From Spirogloea muscicola (Eukaryota; Streptophyta; Zygnematophyceae; Spirogloeales; Spirogloeaceae), in contig WELB01000057.1 in NCBI GenBank assembly GCA_009602725.1, forward strand, positions 400,209 through 411,249: a stretch of DNA of 11,041 nucleotides, written 5' to 3'. The notes under the pieces were generated by a model. It did not search any database. It was not told the origin of the DNA and worked only from the letters and a program-made list of their open reading frames with translations. Below, one piece after another: positions 1-9,125 of the stretch (its first letter is position 1; each line of letters starts with the position of its first letter). Both the position numbers and the translations under genes were made by a program.

Positions 1-3000
1 GCCGAGGAGGCCGCGCCTCCCGGCGAGTCCTCGCCGGCGCCGCCGCCGCGCAAGAAGAAGTCCCGGCGCGCCGCGGCCGAGCGGCGGCAGCAGCAGTCGG
101 GCTACGCCGCCTCGGTCCAGCAGCAGCTGCAGCAGGAGAGCCGGGAGGGCGGCGGCGCGGGCCTCGTCCCGCTCGGCGTCGGCGCCGCGGTCGTCGCCGC
201 CGCCGTGTTCGGTGAGTCCTCCCCGCCTGCGAAGCGCGCGCCGAGCAGACTCAGCAAGCTAACTAACGGATGCGCACAGCTGGCCTCCACGAGATTGTGT
301 GGGATCCCTGAAAGGAAGGTAGCCCTCAAAGGAAAGGCAGGGATGTTGACAGAGCAAGAGCCAGGCGTCTCCTTCAGTGGGCAAGCGGGGCATTTGAGAA
401 CTGTAAAGAGGAGAAGGACGGACACTGGAGCGCGTGGCTTTATCAATCAGATGCTACTTTGCAGCTGCGTACTTTGCTTTGCGAGGCACTTGACAGCTAG
501 CTTAGGGTGCTCCTGCTTGTAGAAGGTGGCTGCGCTTTATGTACTGTCACTGGCCAGTTGCGTGTCCAGGACACTTAGCAGATGAGGACGCCTGGGTACA
601 GCACAGTATTCACCAGTACATTCTCCCAGTGTCTCTGGGGTTCCGGAGGTCAGGCAGGTCGAGGTGCCCATCAGTGTCAGGGTTTATAGAGGGCTTGCCA
701 TACTTCAGTTAGATCACTTGCCTTCACAAGAGGGCAGTGGACGGGAGCAGGGTTTGGGAGCAGAGCATCACGGTTACGCTGATGGGGCTACCATGACAAA
801 TTTGGAAGCTTCTACACTAACAAACGGGAGGGGATTTTGTTTTGTCTCGTTATTCGGAGAGCACGTTCGCTCCTTGCACTTTGTTCCAATACAATGGCAT
901 ACCAATGACCTTGCAGAGCTTTGTTCCAATACAATGACATACCAATGACCTTGCAGAGCTGTCTTGTAATTCCATTTCAACACATCCTGCAGCAGCTGCC
1001 TAGCAGCCTGGCTTGCCGCCCTCATCGGCGCGCATTGTTCTCCTTTGACTTGGCTTCGCAGGGCTCTACAAATTTGTCAATGGTCGTGAAGGTAGCTCCA
1101 GCGGAGGAGCAGAGGGAAGGAGCCTCCTGGACTTGAGCCTTGGTGACGTGTCAGATCCTGGCAAAGAGAAGAAGGAGAAGAAGTGGAGGAATGAGTCCAT
1201 GGCTCGCCTCAAGGAGATGGCTTCTGAGCTCCGGACTTTCCGGAATGTTGACATGAATGGTCAGCATCCCCATGCTTGGGATGATGTACATGAACTAAGT
1301 ACATCCTCTGAAGGTACTGAAGTGCATGGCTTAGGAATGCGGTTGACCGCCGTTAGTAACAACAATCATCGCATCACCTGCACAGGCCGTAACCTTCTTG
1401 ACGAGGGCTTCATCTACCTTGCCGAGGGCCTAGCCTTCAATGATGTAAGACAATTTAACTTGGCTCTTATTGAAGTTTGGGAAGGAGCTGTCAGGCAGGG
1501 GCACTTATGCCGCAATGAAGTATCTACTGACTCTAAGGTCACGTGGTACATTGAGAATGACTTTCTCATACTTTTATCAAACGGTTACTGGCTATTCACC
1601 CCCTCGTCCATGCCAGTAAAGGTCTTAGTCATTTGTATGCTGCTGTTTCAGAATGCCGAGTCTGTAGACTTTTCCTCGAACGGCATCACAGCAGAGGGTG
1701 TTAAGGCTCTCAGCATGGCCTTGGGGACCAACAGCTTCTTGAAGACATTAAATCTCTCTGGCAACAGCATTGGCGATGATGGAGCCAAGGTACGAAGGCT
1801 GCCTGTAGAGCTACAGTTTCTCACTGTCAAGCTTATGGAACATCTGTCAAGCAAAGCTTGTCATTCCTAGTGGTTTTCTATCTACTTCTGTTGTTACCGT
1901 GCTTTGTGAGTTGCCCATACAAGAGCGTGTCCACTTGTTACTTGCAGGAGCTTGCAGCAATTCTCGAGAAGAACAACAGCATCCAGACATTGCAGCTGAA
2001 CAGCAATAGCATTGGCGATGAGGTTGTCATCACCTCTTTGTGTTACAATGCCTTGGGTTTGCTTTGTTAAGGGTATGTATGGCTTGTAAGCTGCTATATC
2101 TTGCACGAGTTGCTTCTGTCCATGGCATGCCCTTCCAGGGAGCTGTAAATAGTTGATTACCATACAGGTGGATAACAACATATGTGATGGATACAGCCAC
2201 TCAGGTTGCTGATATAGGAAACCCTTGCGCTGCTGTTGCTACAGGGAGCCAAAGCATTGGCAGAGATGCTGAAAACCAATAAGGCGTTGACAACTTTGGA
2301 GCTCAACAACAATGCAGTGGACTACTCGGTCAGCCCCCTACTTGCAGCTTCTTGTGAAGAGATATGAGAAGTAGAGATAGGAAGCATACTTGTGTCAGTG
2401 GCCTGGCAATCCATCCTGTGAAATAGAGTTTATGATAGACTTGCCTGGAAAGTGGCCTGTATCTACATTTCCAAGCACAGGCACTTGTCAATGCTCCTAT
2501 GCCATAGCTGACAACAAGCAGTCTGCTCCTTCTCTATCTGAAAAGACCTGATGCAGTGCTTCCCACCAATTGCTTCCTGAGATGTGACGCGAGCATGATG
2601 TCAACTTGTCCTGCAATTGATCGTACCTCAGGGCTGTGCTGCAATCGCAGAGGCTTTGAAGGTCACCAAGACGTTGCGCACATTCCAATTGAAGTATGCT
2701 CCTCCATCATTGTCATGCCAACCCCTCTGAAGCTGCAGTTGCTATCACAGTTGCTGACCCAGTAGAGCAGACTAGAGATGAGCGTTCTTAGTATGTGCCT
2801 ATCAGCAGTGCTAGGCAAGATCAGGGCATTCTACTCATCTCTTGCTTAAATTTGTCTTCTGTGCTGTGTTCAGTGGAAATTATGCAGGAGCGCTTGGAGC
2901 TGATGCCATTGCCAAGGGACTCATGGAAAATACATCTTTGCGGGTGAGTGCCCTTCTGGCCTGGCACTGCTCATCGTTCTAGCTACATCCACTATTAAGC

Positions 3001-5441
3001 AAATGCGACTCTTCTCCTTTCTCTCCTACTTCATGTGTGCGTGCATTTCTTGCCTTCCTCATCCAAGTACTGCTGGTTCCAGGAATTGCACTTCAATGGC
3101 AATAGTATTGGTGATGAGGGAATGCGGGCTCTGGCTCAAGGACTGAATGCTACAAAAGGTAATGGACTTTCTTCAAGCCACTATGACCTGGTGAAGCAGC
3201 ATATGCTTTTAGCTTCAATTGCCTGGAAGTTGCAGAATACATGACTTTTGATACTTACAGAGGCTGAGCCATACTGGTAACAGTGAACTTCTGGTATCCT
3301 GGTCTTCTTACAAGGGCTTGACCCTCAAAGATTGGACAAGCTGGTGATACTTGGTTGTGGGTAGGTTCAGATAGGGGTGCAGCTTCTACCTTAGGGAATG
3401 TGGAGTTTCTAGAATCAAGATATCACATTCGCACAGCTTCTGATTCTTGAAGACTTTCACGCATTTCTTACGCGCTACTTGCTAATTCCCTGAAAATTTG
3501 GCTCTATGTCTGGCAGGGAGGATAAGCAGTCTTGATCTTGGTAATAACAGCGTTGGGTCAAAGGGAGCCTTCCACATTGCGGAGTTCATGAAGAAGAGCA
3601 AAAGTCTACAATGGCTCAACCTTTACATGAATGACATTGCTGACAAGGTGCGAGCCCTCATCGGACCCACCATATTAACAGTAAAGAAGCTGTGATCAGA
3701 AGCGGGAGCGTGGTTGCCATTCATGCTACATATTTTCGAAGGAAGCCATGTCCTTATGATACTCTGAGCAGGGCGCAGAGCGGGTCGCGGAGGCTCTCAA
3801 GAAGTCCAAAACGATATCCACTATTGACCTGGTGAGCAGCTGCTTGCTTCCCACAAGTCAAAGAGGCACTCGGGCCCCTAACATACATGTTTGGATGCAC
3901 TTGCACAACCGCATGCAGCGCATGTCAATGACTTGAACAAGGTGAGGGTTTGCTGTTGTACATGGGGCAACGGCACAGGCCTTATTCACAATTGATGTTG
4001 GAGCCTTTGGCTTTCTGATAACAGGGTGGAAACAATATCCATGCGGAGGGCATCAAGCACGTGTGCGATGCTGTGAAGGAGAATACATCCCTCACTACCG
4101 TGAGGAGCGACTACTCTAATGGGTTTTGAGCATCATAGTTGCTGAATGAGAGTCGTTGAATGAGCTTATGGGCAAGTCACCATGCAGATGACAGTTTACA
4201 GCTACAGCGCCTGTGAGGAGCTTGTCACTTTCTATGATAGGCACTTTTCCTGCATGCTTGCGCTCTGCCAAGTCTAGCGCAGAACACAATATTTGAGACT
4301 GCATACACCTGAATGCTATTGCTGGGACGTGTTTCTTGGATTTACAGCTCGAGATTGGATACAATCCCATTGGCGAAGAAGGTGCAAAGCTGCTGGCAGA
4401 CACAATCAAGTTTCACGGAAACATTGAGACACTCCGCCTTGGCTGGTGCAAGGTACCTGCCTTTTTGAATGGCCATTGTCCACAATGTTTGTGACGCTCT
4501 CCCCAGCCTAGTGCGTGTATTTTCTCTCAGACACAGGTCATTCTCTAAGCTGCTCTTGATTTGTTGATGCATGTCAGATCGGACCTAAAGGAGCAGAGCA
4601 CTTTGCTGAGGCCCTGAAGTACAACGCGACCCTCAGTACACTCGACCTACGGGCTAACTCCTTGGGAGACGAGGTACTTTGTTGTGTGCAACATCATTAA
4701 GTTGTAACCAGAGTAGCAATAGGATCTGATTAAGTTGTCGTTGGAGGTTTACAAGCAAGACAGAGAACAAAGCACATGATCTACTCAACCATTTCGAGTT
4801 TTGCAGCAGCCCTCATTTGTTCGTAATCAGAGCAAGTGGTGTGTAAGCGTGTGTAGGGAGTTGCAGCACTAGCGCGGAGCTTGAGAGTGGTCAATGAGAA
4901 GCTGACAACGCTCGACCTGGGTTTCAACGAGATTAGGGTGAGACCATTTGGCATATTTGACAGGCTGGAGTTTTGCCCACAATTCTGAATTAGTCTCTGA
5001 CGAGCACCAGCTCGAGTGGCACATACCAATCCTGGAGGATCAAAGGTGCTGCATCATGACAGTCAGTACACCGTGAACTGCAGGACAAGGGAGCATACGC
5101 TCTGGCTGAGGCTTTGAAGGCCAATGGGGAGGCTGCTGTTAGCACCCTGAATCTGGCCAGCAACTACTTCACCAAGTATGGAGAGGTATGCGGTGTTGAT
5201 GTACTGTCAATGCCCCACGTTTTAGCAATGCTTTTGAAGCAGTCTGATACAGTATATCAGGATCCACTTTCCAGAGGCGTTTCAAAGCTGTGCCTGTTAG
5301 CTGAAGCCTCCAACAAGAACATATATATCCAGTGTGACCTGCAAACCTTTCACGCGAGGTGATGTGCAGGTTGCACTAAGTGAGGCCAGGGATATTGTCA
5401 GTGAGATGAACGACGGAAAGGAAGTGAATATCCAGTGGTAG
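1..5441 (+). CDS. EMB2004: Leucine-rich-repeat (RNI-like, EMB2004-type) protein, 5'-partial, 17 exons
   Basis: Exons: 1-211, 1062-1259, 1386-1444, 1652-1789, 1948-2022, 2245-2328, 2632-2693, 2874-2943, 3083-3158, 3517-3647, 3772-3831, 4025-4099, 4348-4452, 4578-4673, 4857-4937, 5084-5185, 5370-5441 (stop TAG). All junctions are GT...AG with matching phases, giving 564 residues with no internal stop. Residues 1-50 are Pro/Arg/Gln-rich; about 53-75 (GLVPLGVGAAVVAAAVFGLY) could be one membrane helix; 85-130 are charged. From about 130 come 15 repeats of ~28 residues of the LxxLxLxxNxIgdeGakaLaeaL type, then a short tail ending VNIQW. Repeat 12 has LGWCKIG, with Cys at the ladder Asn, as I recall for plant homologues. 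Plant EMB2004 (At1g10510) is an embryo-essential RNI-like protein thought to be plastid-targeted; the start and any transit peptide lie outside the window. The biochemical role is unknown; LRR arcs usually bind proteins. Family assignment is firm; orthology is from recalled similarity. Confidence 0.92.
212..1061 (+). other. Intron 1 of the LRR gene (850 nt)
   Basis: The longest intron in the window, from donor G|GTGAGT to acceptor TTCGCAG|GG, phase 1. It joins the GC-rich first exon to the second exon just after the hydrophobic segment. It is clearly less GC-rich than the exon before it. I see no exon or RNA gene inside; the only notable structure is the 40-bp tandem duplication at 881-960. 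The short open frames here are chance. Confidence 0.85.
881..960. repeat. 40-bp tandem duplication inside intron 1
   Basis: Two adjacent copies, 881-920 and 921-960, each beginning TTGTTCCAATACAATG and ending CCTTGCAGAGCT. They differ at one base (G at 896, A at 936). The near identity means a recent duplication, or slippage in assembly. It lies about 100 nt upstream of the intron acceptor, and each copy contains a TTGCAG that resembles a 3' splice site. Confidence 0.95.
1260..1385 (+). other. Intron 2 of the LRR gene: 126 nt, frame-preserving, no stop
   Basis: Donor AATG|GTCAGC (weak), acceptor CTGCACAG|GC, phase 1. Removing it makes a normal first leucine-rich repeat (NVDMNGRNLLDEGF). Retaining it would insert 42 residues without a stop. 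Splicing is preferred because the spliced repeat has the spacing of the other fourteen. Confidence 0.8.
1445..1651 (+). other. Intron 3 of the LRR gene: 207 nt, frame-preserving, no stop
   Basis: Donor GAT|GTAAGA (good), acceptor TGCTGTTTCAG|AAT, phase 0. Removal joins LAFND to NAESVDF, the normal boundary between repeats 1 and 2. Retention would add 69 residues without a stop, so a naive open frame runs through introns 2 and 3 to position 1870. The intronic translation has no LRR character. Confidence 0.85.
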
Positions 5442-6689
5442 CACCTTACAGATCAATGATTAGAAAGAGCCCCTCCCAGGCTGCGCAATTGAGTAGCTGG
5501 CTTCCTCTCAATCCTTGCCCCTTGAAGGAGCGTATGCTGCATGCCATTTGCGCACCAGCTGATGGCTCGCTGGATGTAGTCGTGGGCTTGTCTTGCCCTT
5601 GTTAGCAAGGAGGTTGCAAGAGCAGCACTAGAGCAAGCGACTGGTTACCAGCAGCCAAGGCATGCCGAGGCAGTTCGTGGGGCTCCTGCACTTGGCACAG
5701 CGTGCTCCACCGCCTCCACCTTGCTCGTGCTCATTGGTGCCTGGCTTCCTTGACGAGGTGCTAGCTGCTGGTGCCTACTGTTATAGTAGGCATCGCTGTG
5801 ACAAGAACCTTAAGCTCATTCGTTAGGAGCGGAAACCTTAACCAGTTCGCTCCAGGTGAGACCAGTCTTACTGGGCTACTGATCACAATGACAGCTTTTG
5901 CACCTGTGTTCCGGGCATTGCACTGCTGGCAAGGACTGGCCTACCTTGATGTCGGTCGCTGTCGTGGAGCTGCCTATTTGAGGCACACTTCTGCAAAAAG
6001 TCGCCAGAGGTGTCTGCGACATTGAGAGCAGCCACTGAACAGCCATGCGCTTGAGAAGTGTACAGAGGTGCGGCAGACTAGGAGGCGCAGGACCAATCTA
6101 AGAGCCCTTTATCAGCAAGAATGAAGTCCAAAGCTAAGCCTTTGCAAGCAGCATATATCAGCTGTTGCCGACTGTAGAGGCATTTGCATTAATACCGCGC
6201 CAGGGCGAGGAGGGGTACAAGGAAGTTGACAACGGCTCTTTCAAGCGCCAGTGGTTGTGATGATGGCAAGCTGAATCAAGCCCACTTGTGAGGTCTCAAA
6301 CAGTTAGTCCACAGCCACGTTAGTCAAATCAATCAGAGATGAAAGCAGCCTTCAAGGGAGGCGAGGACCGTGTGAGCCCAGCCCACAATAAAATAGGTTC
6401 AGAGGAGCCGTTGAAGGCCCTTGCTGGTAGTACACTGCAGTTAAGGCGCCAGGCATGCAGGTCAGAAGCACACCACAGTAGCGCTCTTTGACGGATGGAG
6501 AGGGTAGCCCAAAGGTGTGGGGACAGCGTAATATTAAGAGGCTCATGAGAGCAACGAGCACTGCTGCGGCTGCTGTGTTTCGGCTGCTGATGAAGAAAAT
6601 CTGAATAATGAATGACCCTTTCGGCGGCTCTGCTGCGCTCGACAACGGCGGCGCCAGCGCCCGGAGCAGGAGCTTGTGGCTCCGCTAAT

Positions 6690-6734
6690 ATTGTCATGAC
6701 CTCTGCATGCATTGTCATGAACACCTCTGCATGC
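6690..6734. repeat. Short imperfect tandem repeat (21 and 24 bp)
   Basis: ATTGTCATGA followed by CCTCTGCATGC occurs at 6690-6710 and again at 6711-6734, where three extra bases (ACA) are inserted after the first ten. Each copy contains the palindromes TCATGA and GCATGC. It lies in the KXD1 upstream region; function unknown. Confidence 0.88.
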
Positions 6735-6822
6735 ACCTGGCTCGCTTTTTACAGCCGCCCTTTGTACATCAGCAATCGCGCTGTATGGTTCTTTCTCTGT
6801 AGCAAAGGCCGTGAGGGATTTG

Positions 6823-7215
6823 GAGTGTGTATCAAGTGATGGAGGGCCTGTGTGGCCAAGTACAGCGGCATGCACGTTGACACATGTACATCACCTGCTG
6901 CTAAGCTGACCCTCTCGGTAACCACGAGTGAGCACATAAGAGGTCGCTAACGGATGCCCGAAATACCAGACGGCAATTGACAGAAGTGTCAATTTGGAAG
7001 CGCTGCTATTCTTGTGCCACCAGCTAAGGAAAATGAGTGTGTATTAGGAGATGGAGGGCCTGTGTAGCCAAGTACAGTGGCATGCACGTTGACACATATA
7101 CATCACCTGCTGCTGAGCTGACCGGCTCAGTAACCACGAGTCAGCACATAGAGGTCGCTAACGGATGCCCGAATACCGAACGGCAATTGACAAGCTCTTG
7201 TGCCACCAGCTAAGG
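6823..7215. repeat. ~200-bp tandem duplication immediately upstream of KXD1
   Basis: Copy 1 is 6823-7029 and copy 2 is 7035-7215. Both begin GAGTGTGTAT, share GATGGAGGGCCTGTGT, GGCATGCACGTTGACACAT, CATCACCTGCTGCT and GAGGTCGCTAACGGATGCCC, and end CTTGTGCCACCAGCTAAGG. By eye about nine bases in ten match over the core. Copy 1 has about 26 extra bases around 6983-7010. Copy 2 ends 55 bp before the KXD1 start codon, so the repeat covers the likely proximal promoter or 5' UTR. Tandem array of a mobile element is possible but no terminal inverted repeats were seen. Confidence 0.92.
6975..6994. repeat. Perfect 8-bp inverted repeat in copy 1 of the duplication
   Basis: AATTGACA, then the loop GAAG, then TGTCAATT. 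The left arm is present in both copies of the duplication, but the right arm is only in copy 1, within its extra bases. Could be a hairpin or a binding site for a dimer; the TGAC/GTCA cores resemble WRKY or TALE-homeodomain targets, which is inference only. Confidence 0.7.
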
Positions 7216-7269
7216 CTGGACTAGCTCTCTGGTGCACAGCATAAGCCTGAGCTCGCTGCAGAAGGATGG

Positions 7270-7511
7270 ATGGGGCGGGCCCCGCCGCCGCCGCCGCCGC
7301 CGCCGCGGGCGGCGACGNCGGCGGCGGCGGTGGTGGCGGAGGTGCGCGGCCTGCTGGGGCCGGCGGACGTGCGCGACCTTGCGGCGCTGCAGCGCACCAT
7401 GTCAGTGGCGCTCCGCAGCGCGGCGTCTCGGGCGTCCGGGCTAGGGTACAGAGCTCCATGGTCTGTGGTCGTCCCGGCAGAGCCGGCGCTCGTCGCGGCG
7501 GAAGAGCCGCC

Positions 7512-7543
<32 letters not shown>

Positions 7544-8172
7544 TGGCACCCAGCGTAGCGGCTCTCACTGCAGTCGGCGGGCTTAGGCACAGCTCCCGCG
7601 ACGTTGCGGCCTGCGACGGGCTCAGCTCCAAGGGGACCTCTTGTGCTGCGTAGCCGGGGCCCGATCGTGGCCTCGGCCGCCATGCTCGTTGCCATCAGCC
7701 GTCTGACAGAGGCCTTCTGGAGACTCTGTGTGTCGAGAGCGCCACTTAAGTCCCATTGAGTTGATGGCAAACCTCTGAGCCCAAACGTGGCATGCTGCTG
7801 CGGCAGCTTGGGCCGCCTGCAGGACAGCAACGCGGTGCTCTCCCACTTCAACGACTACTCCGCCAGGAGCTTTGCGGCCGTGGCCGGCGACCTGGCCGGC
7901 AGCGCCCGCGTGCTGCGCTCAATGAAGGCCGATCTGGACCACATCTTCCGCCGCATCCGGTGGGCTGCAGCATAAGCTCGGCCTTTGGGCCGCTTGCTGC
8001 CCCGCCATGCCATGCTATCAGTTGTGGCGGCCTTGTTGATGAGCTTCCTCCTGTGGAGCCGGCATTGTCCAGATCCTTACAGGAGAGGATCCAAAAGCAC
8101 CATCCTGAAGCTCTTGAGCAGGCTGCATGCGACGGCGTCGCTGACAGCCGCCCAGATCTCGAGACCCCTTGA
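7270..8172 (+). CDS. KXD1: KxDL-motif protein (KXD1/BORC-subunit type), 3 exons
   Basis: Exons 7270-7400, 7807-7959 and 8073-8172 (stop TGA) give 127 residues. Junctions: AT|GTCAGT to GGCAG|C, and CG|GTGGGC to GTCCAG|A, both phase 2. Residues 5-12 are eight prolines, 17 is ambiguous, and about 22-110 form the KxDL domain, helical and coiled-coil in known members. It includes ILGRLQDSNAVLSHFN (44-59) and the signature MKADLDHIFRRIR (83-95, KxDL at 84-87), followed by QKHHPEALE, like the QxHPEAF segment of animal KXD1. In animals KXD1 is a subunit of BORC, which sits on the cytosolic face of lysosomes and governs their movement through Arl8; plant homologues exist but are little studied. The full length fits this small family. 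The start is the first ATG in frame, but an out-of-frame ATG lies at 7266, so the N-terminus is uncertain; the domain call is strong. Confidence 0.9.
7282..7331. repeat. CCG/CGG low-complexity tract with an unresolved base at 7318
   Basis: Eight CCG codons (7282-7305) are followed within 14 bases by a GCG/GGC run (7319-7331), so the two can pair as a GC-only hairpin. The window's single N is at 7318, in the probable loop, as expected for a sequencing or assembly failure. The tract encodes the polyproline and Ala-rich N-terminus of KXD1; its length and frame should not be trusted. Confidence 0.9.
7401..7806 (+). other. Intron 1 of KXD1 (406 nt)
   Basis: Donor AT|GTCAGT, acceptor GCTGCGGCAG|C, phase 2. 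The choice rests on the spliced product reading ALQRTILGRLQDSN, which matches the recalled plant KxDL sequence. An open frame runs through the donor to 7653 but loses the domain. The 5' half is GC-rich with a GGC/GCG run near 7508-7545 that could pair with the CCG tract of exon 1. Confidence 0.85.
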
Positions 8173-8533
8173 TACAGTGGTCTTGCTGTTATTGCTGAGG
8201 ATGTCTAATTGTTGGGGATGCTCTTGGAGGACTTATTCATCCTTTCACAGGCACTTACCAGCATTTGGTTTGCTTCAAGAGACCCAAGTGTGCAGCGAAG
8301 CCTTTTCAGGCGTACCTCCAATGAGGACTGCAGGCAGTGATGCAACTTGCCTTCCTCTGGCCTGTGCTGCAGGCTGCTCAAAATACCTGCAGTGAATGCA
8401 CAACACAGCTCTCATCTCCAATGGATAAATTCTGCAGGAGAGGTTCATCCAACACTCGGAGCCTCTCCCATCATGTTTCTGCTAAGTATGCAGGCGTGCT
8501 AATGAAGGTGCACTGTACAGTTAATTTGTTGGA

Positions 8534-8580
8534 TGCCACACAACTTTGTGGCACCTAATATGATTATGTGCCAAGTGGCA
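8534..8580 (+). other. Two small hairpins in the KXD1 3' flank
   Basis: TGCCACA (8534-8540) pairs with TGTGGCA (8547-8553) across a 6-base loop. Nearby TGCCA (8569-8573) pairs with TGGCA (8576-8580) across only 2 bases, too tight to form a hairpin in RNA as written. The shared TGCCA core suggests local duplication or a paired site. Weak evidence; short stems occur by chance. Confidence 0.35.
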
Positions 8581-9000
8581 TTGGAAGTTGTACTGAAGTC
8601 TAGAGAATCGGGTGACTTGGGTAGTCAGAATTATCAACAGAGACAATCACATCCCTAACGTTCACTATATACAAGTTCATGGCTAATCAGGACCCTTGGC
8701 AATATCTGTAGCGGAAGTGTATGCATCCACTGCAAGGACTTGTTATGCTGCCAAAGTTTGGTACTGTATACAATGACTGTATGGTGGCGTGATGTGATCC
8801 GCTAAATCACTTATGAAGGTTGCTATACATCTGCTGTACAGCACATTCTTACCTGCAGCATACACCATACTATTTCGAAAAACGTATCTTCTATCATTCT
8901 TTTGCACTTTGGCCAATGCTTTATCTGCCCCTTCTTTAGAATCTGGAGGGTCAGAAAGGGTTGTCCCCTCCTGAGGGTATTGAGGTGTTAAGACCATGGG

Positions 9001-9005
9001 TGTAA
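9001..9005 (+). terminator. Candidate TGTAA poly(A) signal for KXD1
   Basis: TGTAA is the usual near-upstream poly(A) element in chlorophyte nuclear genes. Scanning from the KXD1 stop this is the first one on the plus strand, about 830 nt downstream; cleavage would be expected 10-20 nt further on. The long distance lowers confidence. Confidence 0.4.
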
Positions 9006-9125
9006 CATTCAGAATACCAAATCTCGTTTATCTCTGAAGCTGCATGGACTGACCATTCAGATGATGCAGAATTGGAGAATCAGAGTTCTATGGTCTGCTA
9101 GCTACCTTCATTTCATCCACCGACT

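Larger units (their letters stand above)
5442..7269. other. Intergenic region: LRR-gene 3' flank and KXD1 upstream region
   Basis: This 1.8-kb stretch must hold the 3' UTR of the LRR gene and the promoter and 5' UTR of KXD1. The open frames here (for example 5771-6025 plus, 6329-6736 minus) have unremarkable composition, match no family I recognise and lack flanking exons with matching phases. Reading the plus strand I found no TGTAA poly(A) motif. An AATAAA occurs at 6387-6392, about 950 nt past the stop, and is probably chance. Repeats inside are listed separately. No TATA box could be supported. Confidence 0.6.

Noticed and set aside
1133-1870. A 245-residue single-exon gene
   Set aside because: It is LRR-gene coding sequence read through introns 2 and 3 and past the donor at 1790; splicing restores regular repeats and continues to later exons.
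5771-6025. 84-residue open frame after the LRR gene, slightly hydrophobic
   Set aside because: No family recognised, no splice context, and it lies in the probable 3' flank. Insufficient support for a gene.
6387-6392. AATAAA as the LRR gene's poly(A) signal
   Set aside because: About 950 nt past the stop; green algae rarely rely on AATAAA, and a six-base match is expected by chance.
6329-6736. 135-residue minus-strand open frame (with an overlapping one at 6352-6645)
   Set aside because: No recognised motif, no matching exons around it, unusual residue mix, and it crosses a tandem repeat. Treated as chance in intergenic DNA.
6823-7215. The tandem duplication as a MITE or other transposon
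   Set aside because: The two copies are in direct orientation, with no terminal inverted repeats, target-site duplication or transposase seen.
7127-7851. Several long minus-strand and alternative-frame open frames rich in Pro, Ala or Arg
   Set aside because: They arise from stop-poor CCG/GCG repeats around KXD1 exon 1 and intron 1; only the 7270 frame leads into the conserved KxDL domain.
8743-8997. 84-residue minus-strand open frame between the convergent genes
   Set aside because: No recognisable domain, and it spans the interval where the KXD1 3' UTR is expected.
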